Shown: piece after piece, positions 17,389-25,166 of the stretch
Layout: each line of letters starts with the position of its first letter
Position numbering within the stretch: position 1 is the first letter of the stretch
Assembly (NCBI RefSeq): GCF_900116365.1
Contig: NZ_FPAG01000002.1
Location: forward strand, 62,001-126,000
From: Zhouia amylolytica
Lineage (GTDB): Bacteria > Bacteroidota > Bacteroidia > Flavobacteriales > Flavobacteriaceae
Direction of reading: 5' to 3'
Length of the DNA stretch: 64,000 bases
Program-made: the position numbers and the translations under genes
Notes under the pieces: model-generated
Seen by the model: only the letters and a program-made list of their open reading frames with translations
Told to the model about the DNA's origin: nothing
The model's database searches: none

Positions 17389-17396
17389 TATTTTTG
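17389..17396 (+). promoter_or_regulatory. promoter -7 box for ruvX
   Basis: TATTTTTG at 17389-17396 overlaps an in-frame TTG at 17394, so that codon cannot be the translation start. It favours the ATG at 17412 (or 17403). Confidence 0.6.
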
Positions 17397-17411
17397 CTAA
17401 AAATGAAAGGT

Positions 17412-17825
17412 ATGGCAAGAATATTGGCTTTAGATTATGGAACAAAAAGAACGGGAATTGCTGTGACTGATGAGCTAAAATTAATTGCTTCAGGTTTAAC
17501 AACGGTTGAAACTTCTGAACTTTTATCTTTTTTAACGGATTATTTGTCAAAGGAAAAAGTTGAACTCATCGTGGTGGGAGAACCTAAAAGGTTGCATAAT
17601 GAAGCCTCAGAGGTCGAATCAAAAATCGAAAAGTTTTTGGTGAAGCTTAAAAATGTTTTACCGGAAATACCGGTAAGTAGAATTGATGAGCGATTTACTT
17701 CAAAGATGGCATTTCAGAGTTTATTGGATACCAAACAAAAGAAAAAAGTACGTAAAAATAAGGGTTTGATCGATGAAATCAGTGCTACCATTATTTTACA
17801 AGATTATTTAGCGAGTCATTCTTAA
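17412..17825 (+). CDS. ruvX: Holliday junction resolvase-like RuvX/YqgF
   Basis: RNase H-fold nuclease, 137 residues, of the YqgF family; in E. coli it is needed for 16S rRNA 5' maturation, and it has been described as a putative Holliday-junction resolvase. The N-terminal LALDYGTKRTGIAVTD carries the first catalytic aspartate, LIVVGEPKRLH the second strand, and SRIDERFTSKMA the glutamate. The start is placed at ATG 17412 because homologues begin MARILA and the -7 box lies at 17389-17396. It precedes def by 88 bp on the same strand, the conserved flavobacterial order ruvX-def-DUF5606-mazG. Confidence 0.93.
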   Translation: MARILALDYGTKRTGIAVTDELKLIASGLTTVETSELLSFLTDYLSKEKVELIVVGEPKRLHNEASEVESKIEKFLVKLKNVLPEIPVSRIDERFTSKMAFQSLLDTKQKKKVRKNKGLIDEISATIILQDYLASHS

Positions 17826-17886
17826 AATATACCATTTAAGTTTATCGTTAAAGCATTTTGCGAGTTTTTAAAGTAAAAAATTAATG

Positions 17887-17894
17887 TACTTTTG
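17887..17894 (+). promoter_or_regulatory. promoter -7 box for def
   Basis: TACTTTTG, 20 bp before the def ATG at 17914. Confidence 0.65.
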
Positions 17895-17913
17895 CACCTT
17901 AAAATGAAAAAAG

Positions 17914-18504
17914 ATGATTATACCTATTAGAGCATATGGAGATCCGGTACTAAAGCAGGAAGCAACAGATATAGCTAAAGATTATCCAGCTCTTGAAGAG
18001 CTTATTGCAAATATGTTTGAGACGATGTACAATGCATATGGCGTTGGGTTGGCAGCTCCTCAAATAGGGTTATCGATACGTTTATTTATTGTAGATGCTT
18101 CTCCTTTTGCTGAAGATGATGATTTAACCGAAGAAGAGCAAAATGAACTTAAGGAGTTTAAAAAGGTATTTATCAATGCTAAAATTGTAGAAGAAACCGG
18201 ATCAGAATGGGCTTTTAATGAGGGCTGTTTGTCAATTCCTGATGTTCGTGAGGACGTTACTCGTAATGAAACTGTAACCATGGAATATTACGATGAGAAT
18301 TTTGAGAAGCACGTCGAGACATTTAGTGGTTTGGCAGCCAGGGTAATCCAGCATGAATACGATCATATAGATGGTATTCTGTTTACCGATAAGTTGTCAT
18401 CATTAAAAAAGCGTTTGATCAAAGGGAAGTTGGCGAATATAGCCAAAGGGAAAGTTAAAGTGGATTATAAAATGCGTTTTCCGCTAGCTAAAAAAGGCCG
18501 TTAA
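17914..18504 (+). CDS. def: peptide deformylase
   Basis: Metalloenzyme that removes the N-formyl group from nascent proteins at the ribosome. 196 residues. All three family motifs are present: GVGLAAPQIG (about 43-52), EGCLSIP with the metal-binding cysteine, and QHEYDHIDG with the two metal histidines and catalytic glutamate. A loop with acidic residues between motifs 1 and 2 (EDDDLTEEEQNELKEF) is the insertion usual in Bacteroidota deformylases. Own promoter box; the DUF5606 gene follows after 55 bp and is probably cotranscribed. The usual fmt partner is not adjacent. Confidence 0.97.
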   Translation: MIIPIRAYGDPVLKQEATDIAKDYPALEELIANMFETMYNAYGVGLAAPQIGLSIRLFIVDASPFAEDDDLTEEEQNELKEFKKVFINAKIVEETGSEWAFNEGCLSIPDVREDVTRNETVTMEYYDENFEKHVETFSGLAARVIQHEYDHIDGILFTDKLSSLKKRLIKGKLANIAKGKVKVDYKMRFPLAKKGR

Positions 18505-18559
18505 TTTTTTTGATATAAAACCGAAAGAATCCATATTTGCGTCGTAAAAAATAATGAGT

Positions 18560-18985
18560 ATGAGTTTAGATAAAATATTGTCAATATCAGGCAAGCCGGG
18601 TTTGTATGAATTGAAAACCCAAACCAGAACAGGATTTGTAGCTGAGTCGTTGGTTGATGGAAAAAAAATAACTGTAGGATTAAGAAATAATGTAAGCTTA
18701 CTTTCTGAAATAGCTATTTACACTACTACAGAGGAAATTCCATTGAGAGAAGTCTTTAAGAAAATTCAGGAGAAAGAAAATGGATCTGCGACTTCAATAA
18801 GTCATAAAGATGATAAAATTAAGCTCGAGGAGTACTTTTTTGAAATTCTACCCGAATACGATGAAGACAGAGTTTATGCCAGCGATATTAAGAAAGTTAT
18901 CATGTGGTATAACATTTTACAAGGAAAGGGTCTAACAGACTTTGAAGAGGTTGAAGAAGAGACTTCAGAAGATCAGGCAGAGTAA
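18560..18985 (+). CDS. DUF5606 domain-containing protein
   Basis: A 141-residue protein of a Bacteroidota-specific family with no known function. The opening MSLDKILSISGKPGLYELKTQTRTGF is diagnostic and forms a small beta barrel (about 1-65), followed by a helical, acidic C-terminal part ending EEVEEETSEDQ. An in-frame ATG at 18554 would add two residues; the second ATG is chosen because homologues begin MSLDKIL. It is downstream of def and closed by a strong terminator. In related genomes mazG usually follows; here four genes separate them. Confidence 0.88.
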   Translation: MSLDKILSISGKPGLYELKTQTRTGFVAESLVDGKKITVGLRNNVSLLSEIAIYTTTEEIPLREVFKKIQEKENGSATSISHKDDKIKLEEYFFEILPEYDEDRVYASDIKKVIMWYNILQGKGLTDFEEVEEETSEDQAE

Positions 18986-19010
18986 ATAATTTCCAAAATA
19001 TTAGCATTTA

Positions 19011-19037
19011 AAAACCCTCACATTGTTGAGGGTTTTT
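19011..19037 (+). terminator. terminator after the def-DUF5606 unit
   Basis: A 10-bp stem (AAAACCCTCA at 19011-19020 against 19027-19036), loop CATTGT, T run, 25 bp after the DUF5606 stop. Confidence 0.88.
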
Positions 19038-19105
19038 CTTTTTTATTAAATTTATGAACGTAAGGAAATGAAAAAACAACGTCTATATATATGTAAAATA
19101 TAACT

Positions 19106-19612
19106 ATGATTATAGAAGCCACCTGCCAAAACCTAACCAAGCTTAAAAATCAAATATCTCTTTTATCAGAAGATCAGTATGTAAAACCTATGGAAGTTTT
19201 AAATAATTCAACCATAGGGATGCATGTAAGACACGTTTTAGAGTTTTACCAATGTTTGATAGCAAGTAAGAATTCCAAAATTTTGAATTATGATTTAAGA
19301 AATAGAGATATTTCTATAGAGACAAGAATTAAAGTCTGTTTAGCTCAAATTGAAACTATTTTACAGGTAGTTTGTGAGGAAAAAGGGGATTTTCAGATTA
19401 CTTTGGAAGCAGACTATTGTGAGTCTGAAGAAAAAGAGTGTATTTCATTGCAAACAACTTATTTTCGAGAGCTTCTGTATAATATAGAACATGCTGTTCA
19501 CCATATGGCTATTATTAAAATTGGAATGAAAGCATTAGGGATTGAGGGAATTGATGATAATTTTGGCGTGGCTGCTTCAACCATTAGGAATCAAAAGATA
19601 TGTGCACAGTAA
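19106..19612 (+). CDS. DinB/YfiT-like four-helix protein
   Basis: A 168-residue helical protein of the DinB/YfiT superfamily, whose members are metal-binding and include thiol-dependent transferases; most are uncharacterised. The metal triad is likely the histidine of NNSTIGMHVRHVLEF (about residue 39 or 42) and the two of NIEHAVHHMAIIKIG (about 130-137). It is the first of four tightly packed genes: its last 13 bp overlap the NRDE gene, so translation is probably coupled. No promoter box of the standard type was found in the 120 bp upstream. Confidence 0.82.
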   Translation: MIIEATCQNLTKLKNQISLLSEDQYVKPMEVLNNSTIGMHVRHVLEFYQCLIASKNSKILNYDLRNRDISIETRIKVCLAQIETILQVVCEEKGDFQITLEADYCESEEKECISLQTTYFRELLYNIEHAVHHMAIIKIGMKALGIEGIDDNFGVAASTIRNQKICAQ

Positions 19613-20271
19613 GTTTTATACCAAAACATTCAGGTTATATATTAACATCTAACCGAGACGAGAGTCCAAAACGGAAAACTTTTTCTCCCCAGCAAAAGCT
19701 TTTAAAGGGTGGAATTAAAGTTACAGCTCCAATTGATGCGGAAAAAGGAGGAACCTGGATCGCTACTGACGGAGCATATAAAACTGCGTGTATAATGAAT
19801 GGTGGGTTTGTGAAACATAAGCGAGAGTTGCCTTATCGTAAAAGCCGTGGACAAATTGTTTTTGAAGCCTTTGAAGCGGATTCTTTTTGGGGTTTTATTA
19901 AAGAATCAAATTTCCATAATATTGAACCTTTTACTTTAGTCTTAGTGGACGATGAGAATTTATTGGTGTTGGTTTGGGATGGTAAGGAGAAGCGTATACA
20001 GGAATTGGATAATTCTAAAAGTCATTTATGGTCTTCGAGCACATTGTATAATGATGAAGCTCACCTTGAAAAGTTGAAATACTTTGAGGGTTTTTTAAAG
20101 AATAACCAATCAACTGCTGAAAACTTGCTTAGGTTACATGGAGTGGAAGCGGATAATTTATTTGTGCTGGATCTACCTCATGTAAAAACCGTAAGTACTA
20201 CTCAGGTCATCGTTAAGAATGGAGAAAGTGACTTAATCTATCGTGAAAAAGTTTTTAGTCATGAACAATAA
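19600..20271 (+). CDS. NRDE family protein (TANGO2-like)
   Basis: A 223-residue protein of the NRDE/TANGO2 family, shared between bacteria and mitochondria; proposed roles include heme trafficking or acyl-CoA handling, but bacterial function is unsettled. The N-terminal MCTVSFIP places the conserved cysteine at position 2, as expected if the protein is an N-terminal-nucleophile-type fold, and TSNRDESPKR (about 17-26) is the name-giving motif; EKGGTWIATD follows. It overlaps the DinB-like gene by 13 bp and the DoxX-like gene by 11 bp, indicating one coupled operon. Confidence 0.92.
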   Translation: MCTVSFIPKHSGYILTSNRDESPKRKTFSPQQKLLKGGIKVTAPIDAEKGGTWIATDGAYKTACIMNGGFVKHKRELPYRKSRGQIVFEAFEADSFWGFIKESNFHNIEPFTLVLVDDENLLVLVWDGKEKRIQELDNSKSHLWSSSTLYNDEAHLEKLKYFEGFLKNNQSTAENLLRLHGVEADNLFVLDLPHVKTVSTTQVIVKNGESDLIYREKVFSHEQ

Positions 20272-20650
20272 AAAATTTTACATAGAGCGAATAGCAGCCT
20301 GGATTGCAGCTGTTATTTTATTACAGACATTGTATTTTAAGTTTACAGGTCACCCGGATAGTGTGATGTTGTTTGAACAACTAGGTGCGGAGCCTTTTGG
20401 TAGGATTGGACTTGGAATAATTGAATTATTAACGGTTATATTTTTAATTCTTCCAAAGACTTCTCATTTAGGTGCCATTTTAGGTATAGGGATCATGCTT
20501 GGAGCTGTTTTTTCTCACATTTTTGTAATTGGTGTAAATTATAATCATGATGGAGGGGTATTGTTTTCTCTGGCTCTAATCACTTTGTTATGCTCCATAG
20601 TTGTTTTGGTATTAAGAAAGGATAAGCTATTGGGGTTATTAAAAAAATAA
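20261..20650 (+). CDS. DoxX-like membrane protein
   Basis: A 129-residue protein with four transmembrane helices, resembling the DoxX/DoxD family. Helix 1 carries IAAWIAAVILLQTLYFKFTGHPDS, whose conserved F-K-x-T/S-G turn is the family hallmark, and helices 2-4 follow (IGLGIIELLTVIFLIL, LGAILGIGIMLGAVFSHIF, LALITLLCSIVVLVL). The ATG at 20261 is used; a GTG at 20243 would add six residues. It may act in redox or quinone metabolism, but this is not established. Translationally coupled to the NRDE gene upstream and 6 bp from the ATP-grasp gene downstream. Confidence 0.85.
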   Translation: MNNKKFYIERIAAWIAAVILLQTLYFKFTGHPDSVMLFEQLGAEPFGRIGLGIIELLTVIFLILPKTSHLGAILGIGIMLGAVFSHIFVIGVNYNHDGGVLFSLALITLLCSIVVLVLRKDKLLGLLKK

Positions 20651-20656
20651 TACAAG

Positions 20657-21712
20657 ATGGCAAGCCTGTTTAAAAAGAACACATTTACAATAAAAATAAA
20701 AAGCTGGGAATACTGGCCGATGTGGATCTTGTATGTTCCGGTATTTATACAGCATTTTTGGCTGGCTATAAAGGCAAGGAGTCTTTTCTTCTTTTTAAAT
20801 ACAAATCCGGGAATCGAAGGGTTTATATTAAGCGATTCTAAGTATAAGACCTTAAAATTAGTGCCACGTGAATTTGTTCCTAAAACCATTTTAGTAAGAC
20901 CTGAATCAAGTTTTGAGGAAGTATATGGAATGATGGGGGAAGAACAAATTTCATTTCCCATTGTATTAAAACCAGATATTGGCTATCGAGGTCTTTTAGT
21001 ATCTAAAATTGATAATCAAAGTGAGCTTAAAGAAAAGCTGAAGAATGCTAATATTAATTATGTCATTCAGGAGTATATTGATTACCCAATTGAAATTGGA
21101 GTTTTTTATTACCGATTACCCAATAACATCTCAGGAAGTATTCCTTCAGTAACGTTAAAAGATTTTTTATCACTCCATGGAGATGGTCAAAGAACATTTC
21201 AAGAGCTTGTATATACTAATTCCAGAGCGTATTTGCAAAAGGACAAACTAGAGGAAAAATTTAGAGCGGAATGGGGTACCGTTATACCAAAAGGGAAGAC
21301 AATCTTGTTAGAAGCTATAGGAAATCACAATAGGGGTACAAAGTTCATAAATGGAAACCATCTTATAACAGAGAATCTTCAGCAAGTATTTGATGAATTA
21401 TGCAAGTCCATGAATGGATTCTATTTTGGAAGGTTCGATATTAGAACCAGGTCTATTGAAGATTTATTACTGGGCAGGGAATTCAAAGTGCTGGAAGTAA
21501 ATGGAATAGGCGCAGAGCCTACTCATATTTACGATCCTGAGTATAAACTTTATCAAGGTTGGAAGGATATGCTTTCCATATGGAAAATCAGTTATGAGAT
21601 TGCTATGGTCAATAGAAAAAAAGGTGCTGCATTTCCGAAATATGCAGAAGCCAAAAGACGATGGGATTCATACAGGGATTATAAACGGAATGCTTTTTTA
21701 GCTTCTTCGTGA
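20657..21712 (+). CDS. ATP-grasp protein related to D-alanine--D-alanine ligase
   Basis: A 351-residue ligase-like protein. An unusual hydrophobic N-terminal segment (WPMWILYVPVFIQHFWLAIKAR, about 17-38) suggests membrane association. The ATP-grasp core has PIVLKPDIGYRGLLVSKI (about 101-118), VIQEYIDYPIEIGVFYYR and the metal-binding FKVLEVNGIGAEPTHIYDP near 270-290. Substrate is unknown; homologues appear next to lipid or peptidoglycan genes in Bacteroidota. It is the last of the four-gene block, 79 bp before mazG, which has its own promoter. Confidence 0.85.
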   Translation: MASLFKKNTFTIKIKSWEYWPMWILYVPVFIQHFWLAIKARSLFFFLNTNPGIEGFILSDSKYKTLKLVPREFVPKTILVRPESSFEEVYGMMGEEQISFPIVLKPDIGYRGLLVSKIDNQSELKEKLKNANINYVIQEYIDYPIEIGVFYYRLPNNISGSIPSVTLKDFLSLHGDGQRTFQELVYTNSRAYLQKDKLEEKFRAEWGTVIPKGKTILLEAIGNHNRGTKFINGNHLITENLQQVFDELCKSMNGFYFGRFDIRTRSIEDLLLGREFKVLEVNGIGAEPTHIYDPEYKLYQGWKDMLSIWKISYEIAMVNRKKGAAFPKYAEAKRRWDSYRDYKRNAFLASS

Positions 21713-21764
21713 TATGCAGTTAAATAAAGGTTCTTTTTAGTGAGCATAAGAATATATCGAATTG

Positions 21765-21772
21765 TATTTTTG
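21765..21772 (+). promoter_or_regulatory. promoter -7 box for mazG
   Basis: TATTTTTG, 20 bp before the ATG at 21792; it overlaps an in-frame upstream start at 21762 and so excludes it. Confidence 0.65.
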
Positions 21773-21791
21773 TTCGTGTAAAACTTCAAAT

Positions 21792-22565
21792 ATGAATTCA
21801 AGAGAAAAACAATTACAAGCTTTCGATCGGTTATTAACTATAATGGATGAGTTGCGGGAACAATGTCCGTGGGATAGAAAGCAGACTATGCAAACATTAA
21901 GACATCTGACCATTGAAGAAACCTATGAATTAGGTGATGCGATTTTAGATAATGATCTTGAAGAGGTAAAAAAGGAATTGGGAGATGTTTTGCTTCATAT
22001 AGTGTTCTATGCCAAAATAGGGAGCGAAAAAGACAGTTTTGATATCGGTGATGTTGCAAACTCGATTTGTGACAAGTTGATTGACAGGCATCCGCATATT
22101 TATGGAGATGTTGAAGTGAAAGATGAAGAAGAGGTGAAGAAAAATTGGGAGAACCTAAAACTGAAGGAAGGAAAAGAGAGTGTTCTGGAGGGGGTTCCTA
22201 AAAGTTTACCGGCATTGGTAAAGGCTAATAGAATTCAGGATAAAGTTGCAGGTGTTGGTTTTGACTGGGAGGAGCCAGAACAAGTATGGGAAAAGTTGCA
22301 TGAAGAGCTTAATGAGTTTCAGAATGAGATAAAGGCAGGTAATCAGGATCAAATAGAAGCTGAATTTGGAGATGTTATGTTTAGTATGATTAATTATGCC
22401 AGATTTCTTAAGATCAATCCTGAAAATGCTTTGGAGCGCACGAATAAAAAATTTATCAAGCGCTTTCAATATTTAGAAAAAAAGTCGAAGGAATTATCAA
22501 AGTCTTTAAAGGATATGACCTTAGCGGAGATGGATGTATTTTGGGAAGAGGCAAAGAAATTGTAG
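21792..22565 (+). CDS. mazG: nucleoside triphosphate pyrophosphohydrolase MazG
   Basis: Hydrolyses noncanonical and canonical NTPs to NMP and pyrophosphate, a housekeeping or stress-damage function. 257 residues with two tandem MazG domains. The first carries CPWDRKQTMQTLRHLTIEET, where CPWD.KQT is the hallmark, then EETYELGDAI and KKELGDVLLHIVFYAKI, with the EExxE and ExxD metal ligands. The second carries WEKLHEELNEFQNEI and EAEFGDVMFSMINYARFL. The start at 21792 follows from the promoter position. No downstream T-rich terminator; an AT-rich hairpin lies right after the stop. Confidence 0.95.
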   Translation: MNSREKQLQAFDRLLTIMDELREQCPWDRKQTMQTLRHLTIEETYELGDAILDNDLEEVKKELGDVLLHIVFYAKIGSEKDSFDIGDVANSICDKLIDRHPHIYGDVEVKDEEEVKKNWENLKLKEGKESVLEGVPKSLPALVKANRIQDKVAGVGFDWEEPEQVWEKLHEELNEFQNEIKAGNQDQIEAEFGDVMFSMINYARFLKINPENALERTNKKFIKRFQYLEKKSKELSKSLKDMTLAEMDVFWEEAKKL

Positions 22566-22566
22566 G

Positions 22567-22589
22567 CAGTTATTAAAATTTAATAACTG
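22567..22589. repeat. AT-rich palindrome after mazG
   Basis: Perfect 11-bp arms (CAGTTATTAAA at 22567-22577 and its complement at 22579-22589) around a single A, beginning 1 bp after the mazG stop. It lacks a T tail, so it is not a canonical terminator, but could still be an RNA 3'-end processing or stability hairpin. Confidence 0.7.
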
Positions 22590-22611
22590 TCATGTTCACT
22601 TTTATATCAGG

Positions 22612-22633
22612 TGATCAAAGGATCCTTTGATCA
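22612..22633. repeat. perfect 22-bp palindrome centred on GGATCC
   Basis: The half-site TGATCAAAGGA at 22612-22622 is followed at once by its exact reverse complement to 22633. There is no loop and no T tail, which fits a protein-binding site better than a terminator. It lies in the mazG-MATE intergenic region, just downstream of a possible tiny minus-strand gene. Confidence 0.7.
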
Positions 22634-22645
22634 TGAATTAATGAT

Positions 22646-22729
22646 TCACTTTTTTGAAAATTTAACGATCATTAGCATTGCGATTAAACATCCAATCCAA
22701 ATGAAGGCTATTATGTCTGATGGGTTCAT
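22646..22729 (-). CDS. possible 27-residue single-pass membrane peptide
   Basis: Minus-strand frame with ATG at 22729 and TGA at 22646, encoding MNPSDIIAFIWIGCLIAMLM followed by IVKFSKK. It is one hydrophobic helix with an acidic N-terminal cap and a basic C-terminus, the layout of small inner-membrane or type I toxin-like peptides. There is no clear promoter box or Shine-Dalgarno sequence, and a frame of this size could arise by chance; the support is only the non-random charge and hydrophobic pattern and the otherwise empty 318-bp gap flanked by palindromes. Confidence 0.35.
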   Translation of the reverse strand: MNPSDIIAFIWIGCLIAMLMIVKFSKK

Positions 22730-22854
22730 AAGGGTTATTTTTGATGAACTTTAATTTAATTAATTAAGGCTGGATTCTGCTAAAAATCAGGTCTATGGTA
22801 CTTTATTAAGGTTATTTTACAATTATAGATGCATTCTATACAGAGGGCTTTTTC

Positions 22855-22862
22855 TATCTTTG
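22855..22862 (+). promoter_or_regulatory. promoter -7 box for the MATE gene
   Basis: TATCTTTG, 22 bp before the ATG at 22884; it covers an upstream in-frame start at 22860 and excludes it. Confidence 0.65.
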
Positions 22863-22883
22863 CGCACTCAATTTCAGTACTTC

Positions 22884-24305
22884 ATGTTAAAAGAATACAC
22901 AAAAGAGTTTGCTTATAATTTAAAATTGGCATCTCCGGTAATGCTTGGAATGCTAGGACATACCTTTGTTGCTTTCGCTGATAATATCATGGTGGGTCAG
23001 CTTGGTACTGCTGAATTGGCTGCAGTATCTTTGGGGAATAGTTTTATTTTTATTGCAATGTCTTTAGGAATTGGATTTTCTACGGCCATAACACCTTTGA
23101 TAGCGGAAGCAGATGCTTCAGGAGACATTCAGGGAGGTAGATCGGCTTTTAAGCATGGTTTGTACTTATGTACCAGTCTAGGAATCATATTGTTTCTACT
23201 TCTTTTACCTGCAAAACCCTTAATGTATTTAATGGATCAGCCTGGGGAAGTTGTTGAGTTGGCAATGCCTTACCTTGATTTGGTCGCCTTCTCTTTGGTG
23301 CCTCTTATTATTTTTCAGGCTTTGAAACAATTTTCGGATGGATTATCCAAGACTAAATACCCTATGTATGCTACCCTTGTAGCCAATATTGTTAATATTA
23401 CTCTTAATTATCTATTGATTTTCGGTCATTTTGGTTTTCCAAAATTAGGAATTATTGGTGCTGCTATTGGGACCTTAGTTTCTCGGATTTTAATGGTTCT
23501 GTATTTGTGGTGGTTGCTTAAAAAGAATGATAAGTGCAGCCCCTATATTACCAACTTCAATTTCAAGGTTCTTCATAAGCGTACTATTAAAAAGATTTTG
23601 AATTTAGGGTTGCCTTCTTCCATGCAAATGTTGTTTGAGGTTGCTGTTTTTACTGCAGCAGTATGGTTAAGTGGCGTGCTAGGGAAAAATCCTCAAGCGG
23701 CGAACCAAATCGCGTTAAACCTTTCGAGTATGACATATATGGTAGCTACAGGCTTAAGTGTAGCCTCCATGATTCGGGTTGGGAACCAGAAGGGCTTAAA
23801 GCGGTTCAGAGATTTGCGAAGGATTGCTTTCTCTATATTTTTATTAACCTTCTTTATTGATGTGGTGTTTGCAACTGGTTTTACGTTACTGAGGGATTGG
23901 TTACCTACCATATATCTGGATGAAAATGATCTGTTAAATCAAGTTGACAATTTTGAGGTAATATCGATTGCTTCTGAATTATTGCTCATTGCGGCTATAT
24001 TTCAAATATCGGACGGTATTCAGATTGCTGTCTTGGGTGCCTTAAGAGGATTACAAGACGTTAAAATTCCGACTGCTATAACTTTTGTGGCTTACTGGAT
24101 CATAGGTTTTCCAATTTCGTACTATCTTGGATTAAAGACAGATCTGGGTGGAATGGGAATTTGGATTGGTTTGTTGGCTGGACTGACTATAGCAGCCATC
24201 TTATTGTATATAAGGTTTAACTATCTTACAAAAAAACTGATTTTAAAATCCGAATTTGAATCGAGCCAAATAAAGTCAGTTTCAACTCCTTCTATTGATA
24301 AATAG
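22884..24305 (+). CDS. MATE family efflux transporter
   Basis: Inner-membrane Na+- or H+-coupled multidrug exporter of the NorM type, 473 residues with twelve predicted helices in two six-helix bundles. The first bundle has GHTFVAFADNIMVGQLGTAELAA (about 21-43), the usual MATE motif at helix 1-2, and the second has the matching NQIALNLSSMTYMVATGLSVAS. The start follows the promoter box. It is monocistronic; the next gene has its own promoter box at 24310. Substrates cannot be predicted. Confidence 0.94.
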   Translation: MLKEYTKEFAYNLKLASPVMLGMLGHTFVAFADNIMVGQLGTAELAAVSLGNSFIFIAMSLGIGFSTAITPLIAEADASGDIQGGRSAFKHGLYLCTSLGIILFLLLLPAKPLMYLMDQPGEVVELAMPYLDLVAFSLVPLIIFQALKQFSDGLSKTKYPMYATLVANIVNITLNYLLIFGHFGFPKLGIIGAAIGTLVSRILMVLYLWWLLKKNDKCSPYITNFNFKVLHKRTIKKILNLGLPSSMQMLFEVAVFTAAVWLSGVLGKNPQAANQIALNLSSMTYMVATGLSVASMIRVGNQKGLKRFRDLRRIAFSIFLLTFFIDVVFATGFTLLRDWLPTIYLDENDLLNQVDNFEVISIASELLLIAAIFQISDGIQIAVLGALRGLQDVKIPTAITFVAYWIIGFPISYYLGLKTDLGGMGIWIGLLAGLTIAAILLYIRFNYLTKKLILKSEFESSQIKSVSTPSIDK

Positions 24306-24309
24306 ATTG

Positions 24310-24317
24310 TACTTTTG
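24310..24317 (+). promoter_or_regulatory. promoter -7 box for a small conserved gene
   Basis: TACTTTTG, 22 bp before the ATG at 24339. Confidence 0.55.
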
Positions 24318-24338
24318 ATTATCATAAAATGAAGTTAT

Positions 24339-24566
24339 ATGAAACTACCTAGATTTTTAATGGGGGATAATACAGATCATCCTGATGATATATTTGTTAT
24401 TCATACAGAATACCCGAGATTTATTATAAATCTTATCAATGATGAGGTAGAATGGTTTGAGGAATTCAGTAAAGACGACGAACAAGATTTGCAATCTGAA
24501 ATGGGGAGTTTGATTGAAGCGGCATCTGAATTCTACGACAGAGAAATAAGTCGTTACGAAGATTAA
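24339..24566 (+). CDS. small acidic conserved hypothetical protein
   Basis: A 75-residue cytoplasmic protein, strongly acidic, beginning MKLPRFLMGDNTDHPDDIFVIH and ending DREISRYED. I recall similar short proteins in many flavobacteria, but no function is known. The pattern FVIHTEYPRFIINLINDEVEW suggests two beta strands followed by a helix (DLQSEMGSLIEAASEFYD). It lies between the MATE and PAP2 genes with its own promoter box; the PAP2 gene starts 27 bp downstream and may be cotranscribed. Confidence 0.8.
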   Translation: MKLPRFLMGDNTDHPDDIFVIHTEYPRFIINLINDEVEWFEEFSKDDEQDLQSEMGSLIEAASEFYDREISRYED

Positions 24567-24593
24567 TCCTAAAACCTGATTTTGACTTCCGTT

Positions 24594-25166
24594 ATGTTGG
24601 ATAAACTAGTTCACCTTGATCAACAGTTATTTTTGTATTTAAACAATTTAGGGTCACCTGAATGGGATGGATTTTGGTTGTTTATGACCAATAAGTTTTC
24701 ATCGATACCTCTGTATGTTGCATTACTGGGCTTTAGTATCTGGCGTTTTAGGTGGAAAAAAACACTCCTGATTTTAATAGGTGTAGCGTTAATGATAGCA
24801 GCAACAGACCAATTAGCTAATTTGTTTAAGTATGGAGTAGAAAGGTTACGACCTTGTCATGATGAAGATATAAACGCTTACATGAGATTAGTTAAAGCGA
24901 GTTGCGGTGGTAAATTTGGATATTTCTCTGCTCACGCGGCAAATTCATTTGCTGTGGCTACTTTCTTTAGTTTACTTTTTAAGGATATCATGAAATGGTT
25001 GCCGCCTTTTCTGCTTATATGGGCTATTATAGTAGCCTATAGCAGAATATATATTGGTGTGCATTATCCCCTGGATGTGATAACTGGGATTAGTATAGGG
25101 TTATTGATGGGATGGATCTTTCAATCTCTCTATTTAAAGCTTACATTAAAGCTTAACTACGCTTAA
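24594..25166 (+). CDS. PAP2 superfamily phosphatase
   Basis: A 190-residue integral membrane phosphatase with about five helices, of the type that dephosphorylates undecaprenyl pyrophosphate, phosphatidic acid or lipid A. The three-part catalytic signature is complete: KYGVERLRP, FSAHAANS (motif 2 with catalytic histidine) and SRIYIGVHYPLDV (motif 3 with nucleophile histidine). The ATG at 24594 is preferred to a TTG at 24582. It overlaps the tail of the convergent 222-residue membrane protein gene by 14 bp. Close to a lipid A glycan operon, it may recycle the undecaprenyl carrier (inference). Confidence 0.92.
   Translation: MLDKLVHLDQQLFLYLNNLGSPEWDGFWLFMTNKFSSIPLYVALLGFSIWRFRWKKTLLILIGVALMIAATDQLANLFKYGVERLRPCHDEDINAYMRLVKASCGGKFGYFSAHAANSFAVATFFSLLFKDIMKWLPPFLLIWAIIVAYSRIYIGVHYPLDVITGISIGLLMGWIFQSLYLKLTLKLNYA

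Noticed and set aside
22612-22633. Palindrome as a rho-independent terminator of mazG or the MATE gene
   Set aside because: It has no loop and no T tract on either side, and lies well away from both gene ends.
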